NCBI GenBank assembly: GCA_002898175.1
Contig: BDSW01000295.1
Coordinates: forward strand, 1-38,961
Length of the DNA: 38,961 bases
DNA from: a bacterium BMS3Abin04
GTDB taxonomy: Bacteria; Bacteroidota; Ignavibacteria; Ignavibacteriales; Melioribacteraceae
Reading direction: 5' to 3'
Shown: piece after piece, positions 1 to 7,802 of the stretch
How the letters are laid out: each line of letters starts with the position of its first letter
How positions within the stretch are numbered: position 1 is the stretch's first letter
Notes under the pieces: model-generated
What the model was told of the DNA's origin: nothing
Database searches by the model: none
What the model saw: only the letters and a program-made list of their open reading frames with translations
Program-made: the position numbers and the translations under genes

Positions 1-27
1 AATAATTTCTTTTTCAATAATTTATTT

Positions 28-51
28 AAGGCGGATAATTTCCGCCTTTTT
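28..51 (+). terminator. Rho-independent terminator of an upstream gene
   Basis: A six-base-pair stem GGCGGA/TCCGCC (30-35 with 41-46) with a five-base loop TAATT is followed at once by five T and then GTTTT. This is the classic intrinsic terminator form in the plus direction, so a plus-strand gene probably ends just outside the window. Confidence 0.75.
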
Positions 52-67
52 GTTTTAAGAGGTAATT

Positions 68-583
68 ATGGATAGGCTTTGGTCTCCGTGGCGCTCAAAT
101 TATATAGAGTCTTTTAGTAAAAAAAATAAGGACGATGAATGTGTATTTTGCAAAGCTATAAGTGAAGATATACAAAGTGATGATAGTTTGATTATTTATA
201 AAGGGGAAAAAGTTTTTGTTATGCTGAATTTATTCCCTTATAATAACGGTCACTTAATGATAATTCCTTACAGACATATTTCCGATCCCTTATTGCTTAC
301 TGAAAAAGAAACAACTGAAATAATGAAGTTGAATAAAATGGTAATGGCTGCAATAACAAAAGTAATGAATCCGCAAGGATTTAATTTTGGAGCGAACTTC
401 GGTAAAGCTGCCGGTGCCGGTATACACGAGCATATTCATTTCCATATAGTTCCTCGCTGGATGGGCGATACTAATTTTATGCCTGCTTTAGGAGAAGTTA
501 AAATAATTTCTCAAGATTTATTGCAGACTAAAAAAAATCTTATGGAAGCTATTTCTAAATTACGCCTTATGCAAGAGAAATGA
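68..583 (+). CDS. HIT family nucleotide hydrolase/phosphorylase (Ap4A phosphorylase-like)
   Basis: A 171-residue protein of the histidine-triad superfamily. The triad H122-I-H124-F-H126-I-V is intact; the central histidine is the nucleophile that takes up the nucleoside monophosphate in this family. A CxxC pair at C25/C28 near the N-terminus, with the W-R-S-x-Y segment before it, matches the Fhit/Ap4A-phosphorylase branch of actinobacterial and FCB HIT proteins, where it often binds zinc. Substrates in this branch are AMP-linked dinucleotides or nucleoside phosphoramidates; the exact one cannot be read from sequence. A good ribosome site (AAGAGG, 57-62) sits six bases before the ATG. The next gene starts 55 bp downstream. 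Confidence 0.88.
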   Translation: MDRLWSPWRSNYIESFSKKNKDDECVFCKAISEDIQSDDSLIIYKGEKVFVMLNLFPYNNGHLMIIPYRHISDPLLLTEKETTEIMKLNKMVMAAITKVMNPQGFNFGANFGKAAGAGIHEHIHFHIVPRWMGDTNFMPALGEVKIISQDLLQTKKNLMEAISKLRLMQEK

Positions 584-638
584 ATGATGGAGTTTAATAT
601 GAATATATTATTGTGGCATAATAATAAGAGGATTTATA

Positions 639-1430
639 GTGATAAGCTGGAGTTTATTGAAAAATGTTTATTTATCAGAGATTAAAACTGATATTGAAAA
701 GTATTCTGACTTTCCGACAGAAACCATAAAAGAAGAAGATATTGCTACTTTGCCGAAACCTGTTCAAAGATATTTTAGGTATTGCGGTTATATCGGTAAA
801 GTAAAAATGGTTAATGCAAAAATCGATCTTGAAAACGTTTTTTTGAAAAGAGCACCAAATAACAAATGGATGCGATTGAACTGTCGTCAGTATAATTCGG
901 TTTCTAAACCAACGAGAATTATTTATTTAAAAAATAATATTTTAGGAATTATTCCTTTTGAAGCTCGTGATAAATGCCAAAACGGAAAAGGCAATATGCT
1001 TATTAAACTCTTAAAGCTATTTACTGTAGCTGATGCAAAAGGTTTAGAAATGGACAAGTCTGCTTTAGTAACGGTTTTGTCCGAAACATTTATTATACCG
1101 ACTTACGCATTACAAGATTATATAGAGTGGGAAGCAGTTGATAATAATAATGCGAAAGCAACTTTAACATATAATGACATAAAGGTAAGTGGAGCTTTTA
1201 ATTTTAACGATAAAGGAGAGATGGTTAGCTTTTATACAGATGACAGATATTTTGCAGAAAAAGATGGAGCATATAAAAAAATACCATGGTCAGTTATAGT
1301 GGATAATTATATGGAAAAAGACGGAATTAAGTTTCCATGCGAGATAAAAGTTATATGGCATTATGAGAGTAGCGATTTTGAATATTTCAAATGTAAAATT
1401 TCAAATATAGAATATAACATAATGAAATAA
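639..1430 (+). CDS. DUF6544-like protein of unknown function
   Basis: A 263-residue protein whose layout matches the DUF6544 family as I remember it. It has an early L-P-x-P-V-x-R-Y-x-R-Y segment (about residues 38-48), a central region with G-x-G-N-M and a D-A-x-G-x-E-M-D motif (about 117-140), then W-E-A-V-D, and a C-terminal T-L-x-x-x-x-x-x-V-S-G-x-F-x-F stretch. No catalytic residues are established for the family. The start is GTG at 639, supported by AAGAGG at 626-631. Many relatives have N-terminal membrane segments that are absent here, so this copy may be a soluble or shortened form. Function unknown; possible accessory gene, since a 346-bp non-coding stretch follows it. Confidence 0.6.
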   Translation: MISWSLLKNVYLSEIKTDIEKYSDFPTETIKEEDIATLPKPVQRYFRYCGYIGKVKMVNAKIDLENVFLKRAPNNKWMRLNCRQYNSVSKPTRIIYLKNNILGIIPFEARDKCQNGKGNMLIKLLKLFTVADAKGLEMDKSALVTVLSETFIIPTYALQDYIEWEAVDNNNAKATLTYNDIKVSGAFNFNDKGEMVSFYTDDRYFAEKDGAYKKIPWSVIVDNYMEKDGIKFPCEIKVIWHYESSDFEYFKCKISNIEYNIMK

Positions 1431-1776
1431 AGCACGAACGCACAGCAATGTATATAAAAAATAGGTGAATCAGTAGTAAATTAAAGAGAAAGTGTTAGTG
1501 CCCGTTTTAACTTTTATGTAATTTGATAGTATGAGGCGCACAATCGCTTACTTTTCGTATTCTTAACGTCAGCAGAAAATAAATGATTATTGTCCTGGAA
1601 AATTCATACTAAATAGATTTAATGGTGTTAAAGAAAAGGAATATTCTGTTTTATAAAAATTAAACTGCAAAGAAATATTTTCTATTTAATTATTGCATTT
1701 TAGAACTTCACCGAGTAATATTGTTTTTAATTTTTCAAAAACAAATCACCATTGTATTTTTTAGTAAGGATAAGTA
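1431..1776. other. Intergenic stretch without a recognisable gene
   Basis: A stretch of 346 bases between the DUF6544-like gene and thyX. All frames are broken by stops. No tRNA-like fold, convincing terminator or long inverted repeat was seen. AAGGA at 1767-1771 is the ribosome site of thyX. The somewhat richer segment around 1530-1575 could be decayed coding DNA, but I cannot assign it. Confidence 0.5.
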
Positions 1777-2697
1777 ATGCCCGATAAATTTGAAAAGATT
1801 GAAACTACAAGAGTTAAAGAACTGGATGAAATATTAGGAAAACCATTTAAAGTATTAGATGATGGTTTTATAAGAGTTGTCGATTACATGGGTTCCGATT
1901 CATCCGTTGTACAGGCGGCAAGAGTTTCATATGGAAAAGGAACAAAGAAAAAAAGACAAGATCGTGGACTGATTCGTTATTTATTGCGTCATAAACACAC
2001 AACGCCTTTTGAAATGTGTGAGATAAAATTTCATATCAGGATTCCTATGGATGCATGGAGGCAGTGGATTAGACATAGAACCGCTAATGTAAATGAATAT
2101 TCTACAAGATATTCAATCGCTATTGATTCATCACAAACTACTCAGCCTGATGAATGGAGAATCCAGTCAAAATCAAATAAACAGGGAAGTACAGGTTATT
2201 TTGATTCCCAAATAGGTACAGAGTTTTCCGAAGATGAAAAGAAACTGCATAATTTAGCACGTGAGACTTACAATAAACGAATTAAAGCGGGAGTTGCTCG
2301 GGAGCAGGCAAGAAAAGATTTACCGCTTTCTACTTATACCGAAGCATATTGGAAAATAGATTTACATAATTTACTCCATTTCCTTAAACTTAGAATGGAG
2401 AAAAATGCACAATTGGAAATTAGAAAGTATGCTGAAATTATTGGAAATGAAATTGTTTCCAGATGGGTACCGTACACATGGGAAGCTTTTCTAGATTATC
2501 AAATGAATTCTTATAATTTATCACATATAGAAATGAAAATATTAAGGAGCATGCTCCAGGAGGATCATGAAACAGTTATCCTAATAGCTTCTGAGGCTGG
2601 CTGGTTGAAAATGAAGGAAGATAAATTAATAATGAATTTGGAAAGAGCGGAATTTGAAGAAAAATTGGAAGAGCTCGGAGTAAAGAAACCATGGTAA
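1777..2697 (+). CDS. thyX: FAD-dependent thymidylate synthase ThyX
   Basis: Converts dUMP to dTMP using methylene-tetrahydrofolate as carbon donor and FAD/NAD(P)H as reductant, in the cytoplasm. The family signature RHR-x7-S-x-R is complete: R99-H100-R101, then S109 and R111, within N-V-N-E-Y-S-T-R-Y. At 306 residues it is longer than the usual 220-250. The extra length is a C-terminal tail (from about residue 250) rich in charged helix-forming residues that follows the conserved W-x-x-Y-T-x-E-A-F block. A ribosome site (AAGGA) lies six bases before the ATG. folA follows 191 bp downstream on the same strand, so the two folate/dTMP genes are neighbours. Confidence 0.95.
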   Translation: MPDKFEKIETTRVKELDEILGKPFKVLDDGFIRVVDYMGSDSSVVQAARVSYGKGTKKKRQDRGLIRYLLRHKHTTPFEMCEIKFHIRIPMDAWRQWIRHRTANVNEYSTRYSIAIDSSQTTQPDEWRIQSKSNKQGSTGYFDSQIGTEFSEDEKKLHNLARETYNKRIKAGVAREQARKDLPLSTYTEAYWKIDLHNLLHFLKLRMEKNAQLEIRKYAEIIGNEIVSRWVPYTWEAFLDYQMNSYNLSHIEMKILRSMLQEDHETVILIASEAGWLKMKEDKLIMNLERAEFEEKLEELGVKKPW

Positions 2698-2888
2698 AAT
2701 TATTATTTTTGTTGAAAATTTATTACTATAACCATTTTTAATAATTAGGAATTCTTTTTCGAAATATCTCTTATTCTTGATATTTTTAAATTTACCTCAG
2801 ATTATTAAGCCCTTAGTATTCGTTTGGTTCCTTCGAGACCTTTATTTTTAAATAGCAAAAAATCAGTTTTAAGATTTATCGAAAAGTT

Positions 2889-3371
2889 ATGAAGAAAATT
2901 ATAATTGCTGCAATATCAGAAAATAACATTATTGGTAAAAATGGAATATTACCTTGGAAGTCAAAAGAGGAAATGACAGTTTTTAAACAATTAACAACGA
3001 ACAACCCGGTTATAATGGGAAGGAAAACTTATGATTCATTAAAAAGAGTTTTAAAAGGAAGAACAAATTTAATTCTTTCTCATTCTGTTAATGAAAGAAA
3101 TGAAAAAAAAGAAGTAAAATTTTTCAATTCATTTTCTTCCGTCTATAAATTTTGTGAAAAGGAAAACTATGAAAAAGTTTTTATTATCGGGGGTGGGGAA
3201 GTTTTCAAGGAGGAGATTAATAATGTTGATGAGATGTTTATCTCAATTATGAAAGGGGATTTTGAAGGGGATGTGTTTTTCCCTGAGATTAATGAAAATA
3301 TATGGCACATTAATATGGTTGTTTATTATAGTGATTTTATTCTGTACAAATATATCCGGAACTCAAATTAA
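2889..3371 (+). CDS. folA: Dihydrofolate reductase
   Basis: Reduces dihydrofolate to tetrahydrofolate with NADPH. At 160 residues it has the standard size. Visible family features are the A-I-S-E-N-N-x-I-G-K-N-G-x-L-P-W opening, the acidic proton-donor position (E28, equivalent to Asp27 of the E. coli enzyme), the V-I-M-G-R-K-T-Y-D-S NADPH-binding stretch, G-R-T-N-L-I-L-S, and the glycine-rich I-I-G-G-G-E-V-F motif. Upstream of the ATG there is no clear Shine-Dalgarno sequence. It lies between thyX and mutL. ThyX regenerates tetrahydrofolate itself, so this enzyme is more likely to serve folate synthesis or salvage than thymidylate-linked recycling. Confidence 0.93.
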   Translation: MKKIIIAAISENNIIGKNGILPWKSKEEMTVFKQLTTNNPVIMGRKTYDSLKRVLKGRTNLILSHSVNERNEKKEVKFFNSFSSVYKFCEKENYEKVFIIGGGEVFKEEINNVDEMFISIMKGDFEGDVFFPEINENIWHINMVVYYSDFILYKYIRNSN

Positions 3372-3419
3372 TTTATTTTAGTATTTTTATCCTTCGTTAA
3401 AATATATATCTTTAGACTA

Positions 3420-5294
3420 ATGTCAGAAAACAAAATTAAAATATTACCGAGTAATTTATCCAATAAAATTGCAGCCGGAGAAGTTGTTCAACGACCTGCG
3501 TCGGTGGTTAAAGAATTACTTGAAAATTCTATCGACGCCAAAGCGAAAGGCATTGATTTAGTTGTAAAGCGGGCAGGTAAAGTGTTGATTCAAGTAGTTG
3601 ATGACGGTATTGGAATGAGCGAGGAAGATGCTCTCCTTTGCATTCAGAGGCATGCAACAAGTAAGATATATGATTATAAAGATTTAGAAGCTATTAAAAC
3701 CTTCGGGTTTAGAGGCGAAGCTTTAAGTTCAATTGCAGCAGTAAGTTTATTTGAATTGAGAACGGAGCGGGAAGAAGATGAGCTTGGGACTTCTTTATAT
3801 AACGATGAGTCTTCTGAAATTTATATAGAAAAAAATAGTTTTGCCAAAGGAACATCCATCTCGGTAAAAAACCTATTTTTTAATACACCTGCGCGTAGAA
3901 ATTTCTTAAAATCAAATGCTACGGAACTGAAACATATAATCGATACGTTCAAAAAAACAGCTTTGGCTCAGCCGGCAATTCATTTTAAATTGTGGAATGA
4001 AGATGATTTAATTTTTGATTTCCCAGCCGGTAGTATTGAGGATAGAATGAAATCGGTTTTTGCAGACAATATATTAGATGCTGTCATTGAAGTTAAGGAA
4101 ATTACCGATTTCCTTTCAATTACAGGTTTTACGGCTAAACCGGCATTCCTTAAAAAAAGCAAGGGCGAGCAATATTTGTTTATAAATAAAAGGTTTGTTA
4201 TTAATAGGTCGATAAACCATGCTGTGTTTTCTGCATATGAGCATTTGTTGGAAAAAGGGGATTATCCGTTCTTTGTATTGTTTATTTCATTAGATCCCTC
4301 TCGAATTGATATAAATATTCATCCTTCTAAATTGGAAGTAAAGTTTGAAGATGAAAAAGATATTTACTTGTTTGTTCAATCTGTAGTGAAAAAAAGTATC
4401 GGTTCATTTGATTTAACTCCGGCAATGACTTTTGATCCTAACAAACCTGAAAAGGAGAAATTAAAGTTCGATAATTTTAGAAATGTAAGGAAAGATGATT
4501 ACAGTGATAGACCAAGTTTTCTAGATAGAGAAGATCGGCGAAATAAATCTAGGAAAAGCATATTTGATGAAAATGAAATTGATATGATTTTTAGTTCCAT
4601 TAATAAAGAAATTAAAAATAGTGCTCCCGCCGGCTCAATTACGCATCCTTTTGAAAAACAATCGGAGCAAGAGATTTATCATGTTCCAACTAATAAAAAA
4701 GCCGTTCCCGATAACGAAGTAAGCGATTCAACCTTTATAGTTTCCTTGCACAACAAATATATTTTAACGCAGATAAAAAGCGGGTTAATGATAATTGATC
4801 AGCATGTTGCCCACGAAAGAATTTTGTATGAGAAAGCATTAAAATCTTTTGAAGCTAATTTACCGTTTGCACAGCAGCTTTTGTTTTCTCAAACAATACA
4901 TATGGATCCGGCAGACTTTGCGTTAGTAAAAGAACTTGAACCTTATCTTTCCAAATTGGGATTTGCATTAAAATATTTTAGTAAGAATACTTTAGTCATT
5001 GACGGTGTTCCGCCGGATATTAAAATAGGGACGGAAACAGATACACTCATGGAAATACTTGATGAATATAAGAAAAACCAAAGAGAAAAAAAGCTTGAAA
5101 CCCGTGATAATATGGCCGCATCGTTTTCTTGTAAAGCAGCAATTAAAGCAGGCGATAAATTAAGTGAACAGGAAATGCGTTTGTTGATCGATCAGCTGTT
5201 TGCTACTTCAATGCCGTATGTTTGTCCCCATGGCAGACCTATTGTAATTAAGATCCCTCTCGATGAATTCGACAAAAGATTTGGTAGGACCTAA
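3420..5294 (+). CDS. mutL: DNA mismatch repair protein MutL (endonuclease type)
   Basis: Couples MutS mismatch recognition to strand incision and removal. The N-terminal GHKL ATPase domain shows E-L-L-E-N-S-I-D-A (about 33-41), D-D-G-I-G-M (about 60-65) and the lid F-G-F-R-G-E-A-L. A variable linker spans about 330-435. The C-terminal dimerisation/nuclease domain has D460-Q-H-V-A-H-E466-x4-E471, the metal-binding endonuclease motif with V in place of the usual A. It also has the S-C-K-A-A-I-K-A segment, C602-P-H-G-R-P, and a terminal F-x-K-R-F-G-R. So this is a nicking MutL of the kind found in bacteria without MutH. At 624 residues it has normal length. It starts 48 bp after folA. Confidence 0.97.
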   Translation: MSENKIKILPSNLSNKIAAGEVVQRPASVVKELLENSIDAKAKGIDLVVKRAGKVLIQVVDDGIGMSEEDALLCIQRHATSKIYDYKDLEAIKTFGFRGEALSSIAAVSLFELRTEREEDELGTSLYNDESSEIYIEKNSFAKGTSISVKNLFFNTPARRNFLKSNATELKHIIDTFKKTALAQPAIHFKLWNEDDLIFDFPAGSIEDRMKSVFADNILDAVIEVKEITDFLSITGFTAKPAFLKKSKGEQYLFINKRFVINRSINHAVFSAYEHLLEKGDYPFFVLFISLDPSRIDINIHPSKLEVKFEDEKDIYLFVQSVVKKSIGSFDLTPAMTFDPNKPEKEKLKFDNFRNVRKDDYSDRPSFLDREDRRNKSRKSIFDENEIDMIFSSINKEIKNSAPAGSITHPFEKQSEQEIYHVPTNKKAVPDNEVSDSTFIVSLHNKYILTQIKSGLMIIDQHVAHERILYEKALKSFEANLPFAQQLLFSQTIHMDPADFALVKELEPYLSKLGFALKYFSKNTLVIDGVPPDIKIGTETDTLMEILDEYKKNQREKKLETRDNMAASFSCKAAIKAGDKLSEQEMRLLIDQLFATSMPYVCPHGRPIVIKIPLDEFDKRFGRT

Positions 5295-5513
5295 TTAGCT
5301 GATTACGAAATCTAATTCTAAAAGTATTAATTTTAAAAAATATATTAATTTTAGTAGAACAGATTACTAATCTGTTCGCTTGTGTCTGGCTACCGCAAAC
5401 TGTAAATAAAGCAGATTAGTACCCATTTCAAAGTAGTATACATAAATTCTAATTAAAGTAAACTTTATTAAAACTATTTAATAGCTATAATTCTAAACTT
5501 CAGGTATATTTTT
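5295..5513. other. Non-coding stretch after mutL with inverted repeats
   Basis: AT-rich DNA with no usable frame. It holds the palindrome at 5357-5377 and a third copy of its half-site at 5412-5421. The remaining 5422-5513 shows nothing further that I can name. Confidence 0.5.
5357..5421. repeat. Nested inverted repeats, possible small dispersed element
   Basis: GAACAGATT and AATCTGTTC form a perfect nine-base palindrome with a three-base loop (5357-5377). Its inner word TACTAATCTG (5365-5374) is repeated in inverted form as CAGATTAGTA at 5412-5421, so two alternative hairpins are possible. No T-run follows, so this is not a normal terminator. It could be the end of a small repeat element; no element name can be assigned. 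Confidence 0.5.
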
Positions 5514-5627
5514 GCATGCAATTATTTTCGTCAAAAAAATGAGATGAAATTATTATACTGATTATAATAAAAAGAGAAGCATTAGATAACTAATTTATTA
5601 ATATGCCTAAAAATAAAAGAAAAATAG
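5514..5627 (-). pseudogene. Decayed duplicate of the 3' end of the MFS transporter gene
   Basis: This segment aligns, by eye at roughly 80-85% identity, with 6570-6685, the last ~45 codons of the intact MFS gene. Read on the minus strand it still spells the L-F-I-I-I-S-I-I-I-S-S run of the last membrane helix. However, the tryptophan of I-N-W-L-S has become a TAG stop, and one base has been lost shortly after, shifting the tail. The rest of the gene is absent. The copy lies on the far side of the higBA genes from the intact gene and in the same orientation. It is either a remnant of a paralogue or a partial duplication made when the intervening DNA arrived. Confidence 0.75.
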
Positions 5628-5687
5628 ATAGGTATTAAGTTCTCTTGGTAACGGTACGACTGTTCCCGTATAGCAAAAATCTTTCTT

Positions 5688-5722
5688 CAAACATCCGATG
5701 TTTTTTAATCATCGGATGTTTG
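5688..5722 (-). terminator. Strong hairpin downstream of higA, probable terminator
   Basis: A perfect 13-base inverted repeat, CAAACATCCGATG (5688-5700) and CATCGGATGTTTG (5710-5722), with a nine-base loop. On the minus strand it lies about 66 bp beyond the higA stop and is followed by an A/T-rich tract containing TTTTT, so it would end higBA transcription. The T-run is not immediately adjacent, so termination is likely but not certain. Confidence 0.55.
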
Positions 5723-5788
5723 CATTTGCGATTTACATAATTGATGATAGCATTTTTGTCGAGGAGTGGAATTAACAGAGAAGAAATA

Positions 5789-6070
5789 TTATACTAATAC
5801 TTTAACGCGAGATAATCTAACTTTCTTTCTCGCTTTAGACAAGTTAAAATTCTGCTGCATATTTAACCATAGTTCAGGTGTAGTATTAAAGGTTTTGCTC
5901 AACCTTAATGCCATTTCTGTACTAATACCTGAATGACCATTAATCAATTCCGACAAAGTATTGCGTGTAACTCCTAAAGCTTTAGCTGCTTCTGTAATTG
6001 TAATGTTTAAGGGTTTTATGTAGAGCTCCTTTAAAATTTCACCTGGATGTTCAGGGTTGTGCATTTTCAT
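5789..6070 (-). CDS. higA: HigA family antitoxin, XRE-type HTH
   Basis: A 93-residue protein with the typical HigA/VapI opening H-P-G-E-I-L-K-E-L and a helix-turn-helix at about residues 25-60 ([11 protein letters not shown]-x-T-L-S-E-L-I-N-G). A conserved M-A-L-R-L-S-K-T-F[11 protein letters not shown] segment follows. In type II modules it binds the HigB ribonuclease and represses the shared promoter. It lies 22 bp after the end of the toxin frame, in the toxin-first order usual for higBA. A basic tail (K-A-R-K-K-V-R) ends the protein. With the toxin frame broken, it may now act only as a repressor, or may neutralise toxins encoded elsewhere. Confidence 0.9.
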   Translation of the reverse strand: MKMHNPEHPGEILKELYIKPLNITITEAAKALGVTRNTLSELINGHSGISTEMALRLSKTFNTTPELWLNMQQNFNLSKARKKVRLSRVKVLV

Positions 6071-6092
6071 TTTTGAAATTCCTTTTCTTTAT

Positions 6093-6373
6093 TTAATGAT
6101 AATCTAAATAATCCATATCATGTATATCACCTTTTTCAAATCTAAAAACTATTTTCCAGTTCCCGCTTACGTTTATTGACCAATATCCTTTATAATCACT
6201 ACTTAATTTATGTAAGTTAAAACCCGGAAAAATTTTAAGTCTTCAATATTTTTTGCTGATTGAAGAAGAGTTAAAAGCAATTTCAATCGCTTTCTATGAG
6301 TCTGATGTATTTTAGATGAATTGCCATTCTCAAAAAACTTCTGAAGTTCTTTATGTTTTATAGATTCAATCAT
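6093..6373 (-). pseudogene. higB: HigB family toxin with a frameshift
   Basis: The first part reads as a HigB/RelE-like mRNA interferase: M-I-E-S-I-K-H-K-E-L-Q-K-F-F-E, then H-R-K-R-L, ending in N-I-E-D-L-K. The rest of the protein is in the -1 frame: F-P-G-F-N-L-H-K-L, then G-Y-W-S-I-N-V-S-G-N-W-K-I-V-F-R-F and a final D-Y-L-D-Y-H before TAA at 6095-6093. The break is at 6228-6236, in an A5/T4 tract as read on the plus strand. One lost base there explains it. Joined, the two parts give a normal-length toxin of about 93 residues. This may be an inactivated toxin, a sequencing error in a homopolymer, or less likely a -1 ribosomal frameshift, since the mRNA reads AAA-UUU-UUC at that point. Confidence 0.82.
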
Positions 6374-6391
6374 TTGTAATACAACATAAGG

Positions 6392-6410
6392 TGACAACTG
6401 TCAATTGTCA
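6392..6410. promoter_or_regulatory. Candidate HigA operator/promoter of higBA
   Basis: TGACAA-N7-TTGTCA is an inverted repeat about 19 bp before the higB ATG. On the minus strand it also supplies TTGACA, 17 bp before TATGTT, a possible -35/-10 pair. Autorepression through such a palindrome is the rule for higBA modules. Assignment by position and symmetry only. Confidence 0.35.
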
Positions 6411-6451
6411 ATGAAAAAGATTAAATGTTTTTTGATTTGTTCCATCTCCTT

Positions 6452-6469
6452 CTGAGAAGCAATTCTCAG
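6452..6469. repeat. Short perfect hairpin between the MFS gene and higB
   Basis: CTGAGAA (6452-6458), loop GCAA, TTCTCAG (6463-6469). It lies 65 bp past the stop of the minus-strand MFS gene. It lacks an adjacent T-run, so a terminator role is possible but weak. Confidence 0.4.
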
Positions 6470-6533
6470 CAAAGGAAAAATAATATAAATATATCTAAGT
6501 CATAAATTAAATTTAAAATATATAGAATCAATA

Positions 6534-7802
6534 TTATTCTTTTTGATTCACGGCAGATGCTGTATAGTTACATTCAATTCTTTTCGTAAGAAAAAATGAA
6601 GATGAAATTATTATACTTATTATAATAAAAAGAGGAGCGTAAGATAACCAATTTATTAAAACACTTATAAATAAAGGGAAAATAGTAATCGTTAAACTTA
6701 AAGCCCCGAAAACTCCAGCATATAAAGCTCTATTGTTATCTTTTGAAATTTCAATAAGCATACCGCCGAAAGAAATTTTGTGTGCACTTAATGCACTTCC
6801 GCTTATAAAGAATAAAACTGCAAAATATTCAAGAGTTGAAAAATAAGCTAGTAAAATTGCAATTATCGGCAGCATCCCTTCGAGAACTATAGCAGCTCTA
6901 AGAACACCTTTGAAAGAATATTTTTTAACAATGTAATTCCATAAAAAATTTGAAAGAATCATTCCGATAATTTGAAATAGAAGAAAATTACCGACAAGTT
7001 CTTCATTTAAATGGAATTTATCTTTTGCTAAAGCAATATAAAATGGAATTATTGTAAGTGAAAATCCGGCAAGGTTGGAAATGATTATAAAATACTTAAG
7101 ATTTTTATCTTGACGTAGAACAGAAGGGATAGATCGTACTAATTCAGAAAATGTGAGTCGGGGATTTATCACTTCCGTGGCGGATTCTTTTACTGCAATA
7201 AATCCGAATGAAGCAATAATAAGCAAGCCGAAAGCTAATAGAAAGGCTATTTCGTAGTTTTGAGGATATTGATAAAGTTTAAGAACTTGGCGTACGGCAA
7301 GTGCGGAGACAAGAATTCCGATGCTGCTTAACAATTGTCTGATAACAAAAAATTTCTTTCTTAGTTCTCCCTTTATACTTTTCCCAAGCATATCCGTATA
7401 TGAAACACCGGCAAATGCACCGCTTAATGTAAAGATTATCATCCAGAAGTAAACCATTAAAATAACCGTAGTGGGAGACATTGACTTAAAATAGGAAAGT
7501 GTTAAGGCAACGCCTCCAAGTGCTAATACCCGTAGGTAAATACCGGTTAAAAGGTAGTTCTTTTTCTTCGGTTTCTTCGATAAAAACGCCGCAAATAAAA
7601 GCTGAGAGAAAACGGGTACCCCAATTAAAATTGTTGTTAGAATACCAAGCTGAAACTTTGTACCTCCGACTAATAAAATCAATCCAGGAAGAACTGTATT
7701 TCTATCAGCAAAAGTTTGAGCAAACGCCAACCACAGCGAATGCCAAGCAAACGCAAAGAAATTTCTTTTTTCATTTAGCGGTTTTATATTATTGCTTGGC
7801 AA
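6534..7802 (-). CDS. MFS-type transporter, substrate unknown
   Basis: A 422-residue integral membrane protein with about twelve hydrophobic segments in two halves and a polar loop near residues 215-230. This is the major facilitator layout. The N-terminal helix carries W-H-S-L-W-L-A-F-A-Q-T-F-A-D; a basic K-K-P-K-K-K loop after the second helix fits the usual cytoplasmic loop. The substrate cannot be read from sequence. Its start overlaps the end of the upstream NifX-like gene by 14 bp, so the two are co-transcribed and probably translationally coupled. A damaged second copy of its 3' end lies 1 kb away beyond higBA. Confidence 0.85.
   Translation of the reverse strand: MPSNNIKPLNEKRNFFAFAWHSLWLAFAQTFADRNTVLPGLILLVGGTKFQLGILTTILIGVPVFSQLLFAAFLSKKPKKKNYLLTGIYLRVLALGGVALTLSYFKSMSPTTVILMVYFWMIIFTLSGAFAGVSYTDMLGKSIKGELRKKFFVIRQLLSSIGILVSALAVRQVLKLYQYPQNYEIAFLLAFGLLIIASFGFIAVKESATEVINPRLTFSELVRSIPSVLRQDKNLKYFIIISNLAGFSLTIIPFYIALAKDKFHLNEELVGNFLLFQIIGMILSNFLWNYIVKKYSFKGVLRAAIVLEGMLPIIAILLAYFSTLEYFAVLFFISGSALSAHKISFGGMLIEISKDNNRALYAGVFGALSLTITIFPLFISVLINWLSYAPLFIIISIIISSSFFLTKRIECNYTASAVNQKE

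Noticed and set aside
584-682. Short frame starting M-M-E-F right after the HIT gene stop
   Set aside because: It overlaps the start of the DUF6544-like gene in another frame, has no membrane segment or known motif, and no ribosome site.
1431-1776. Possible integron-like or decayed insertion sequence remnant
   Set aside because: No recombination-site symmetry or transposase-like translation could be shown.
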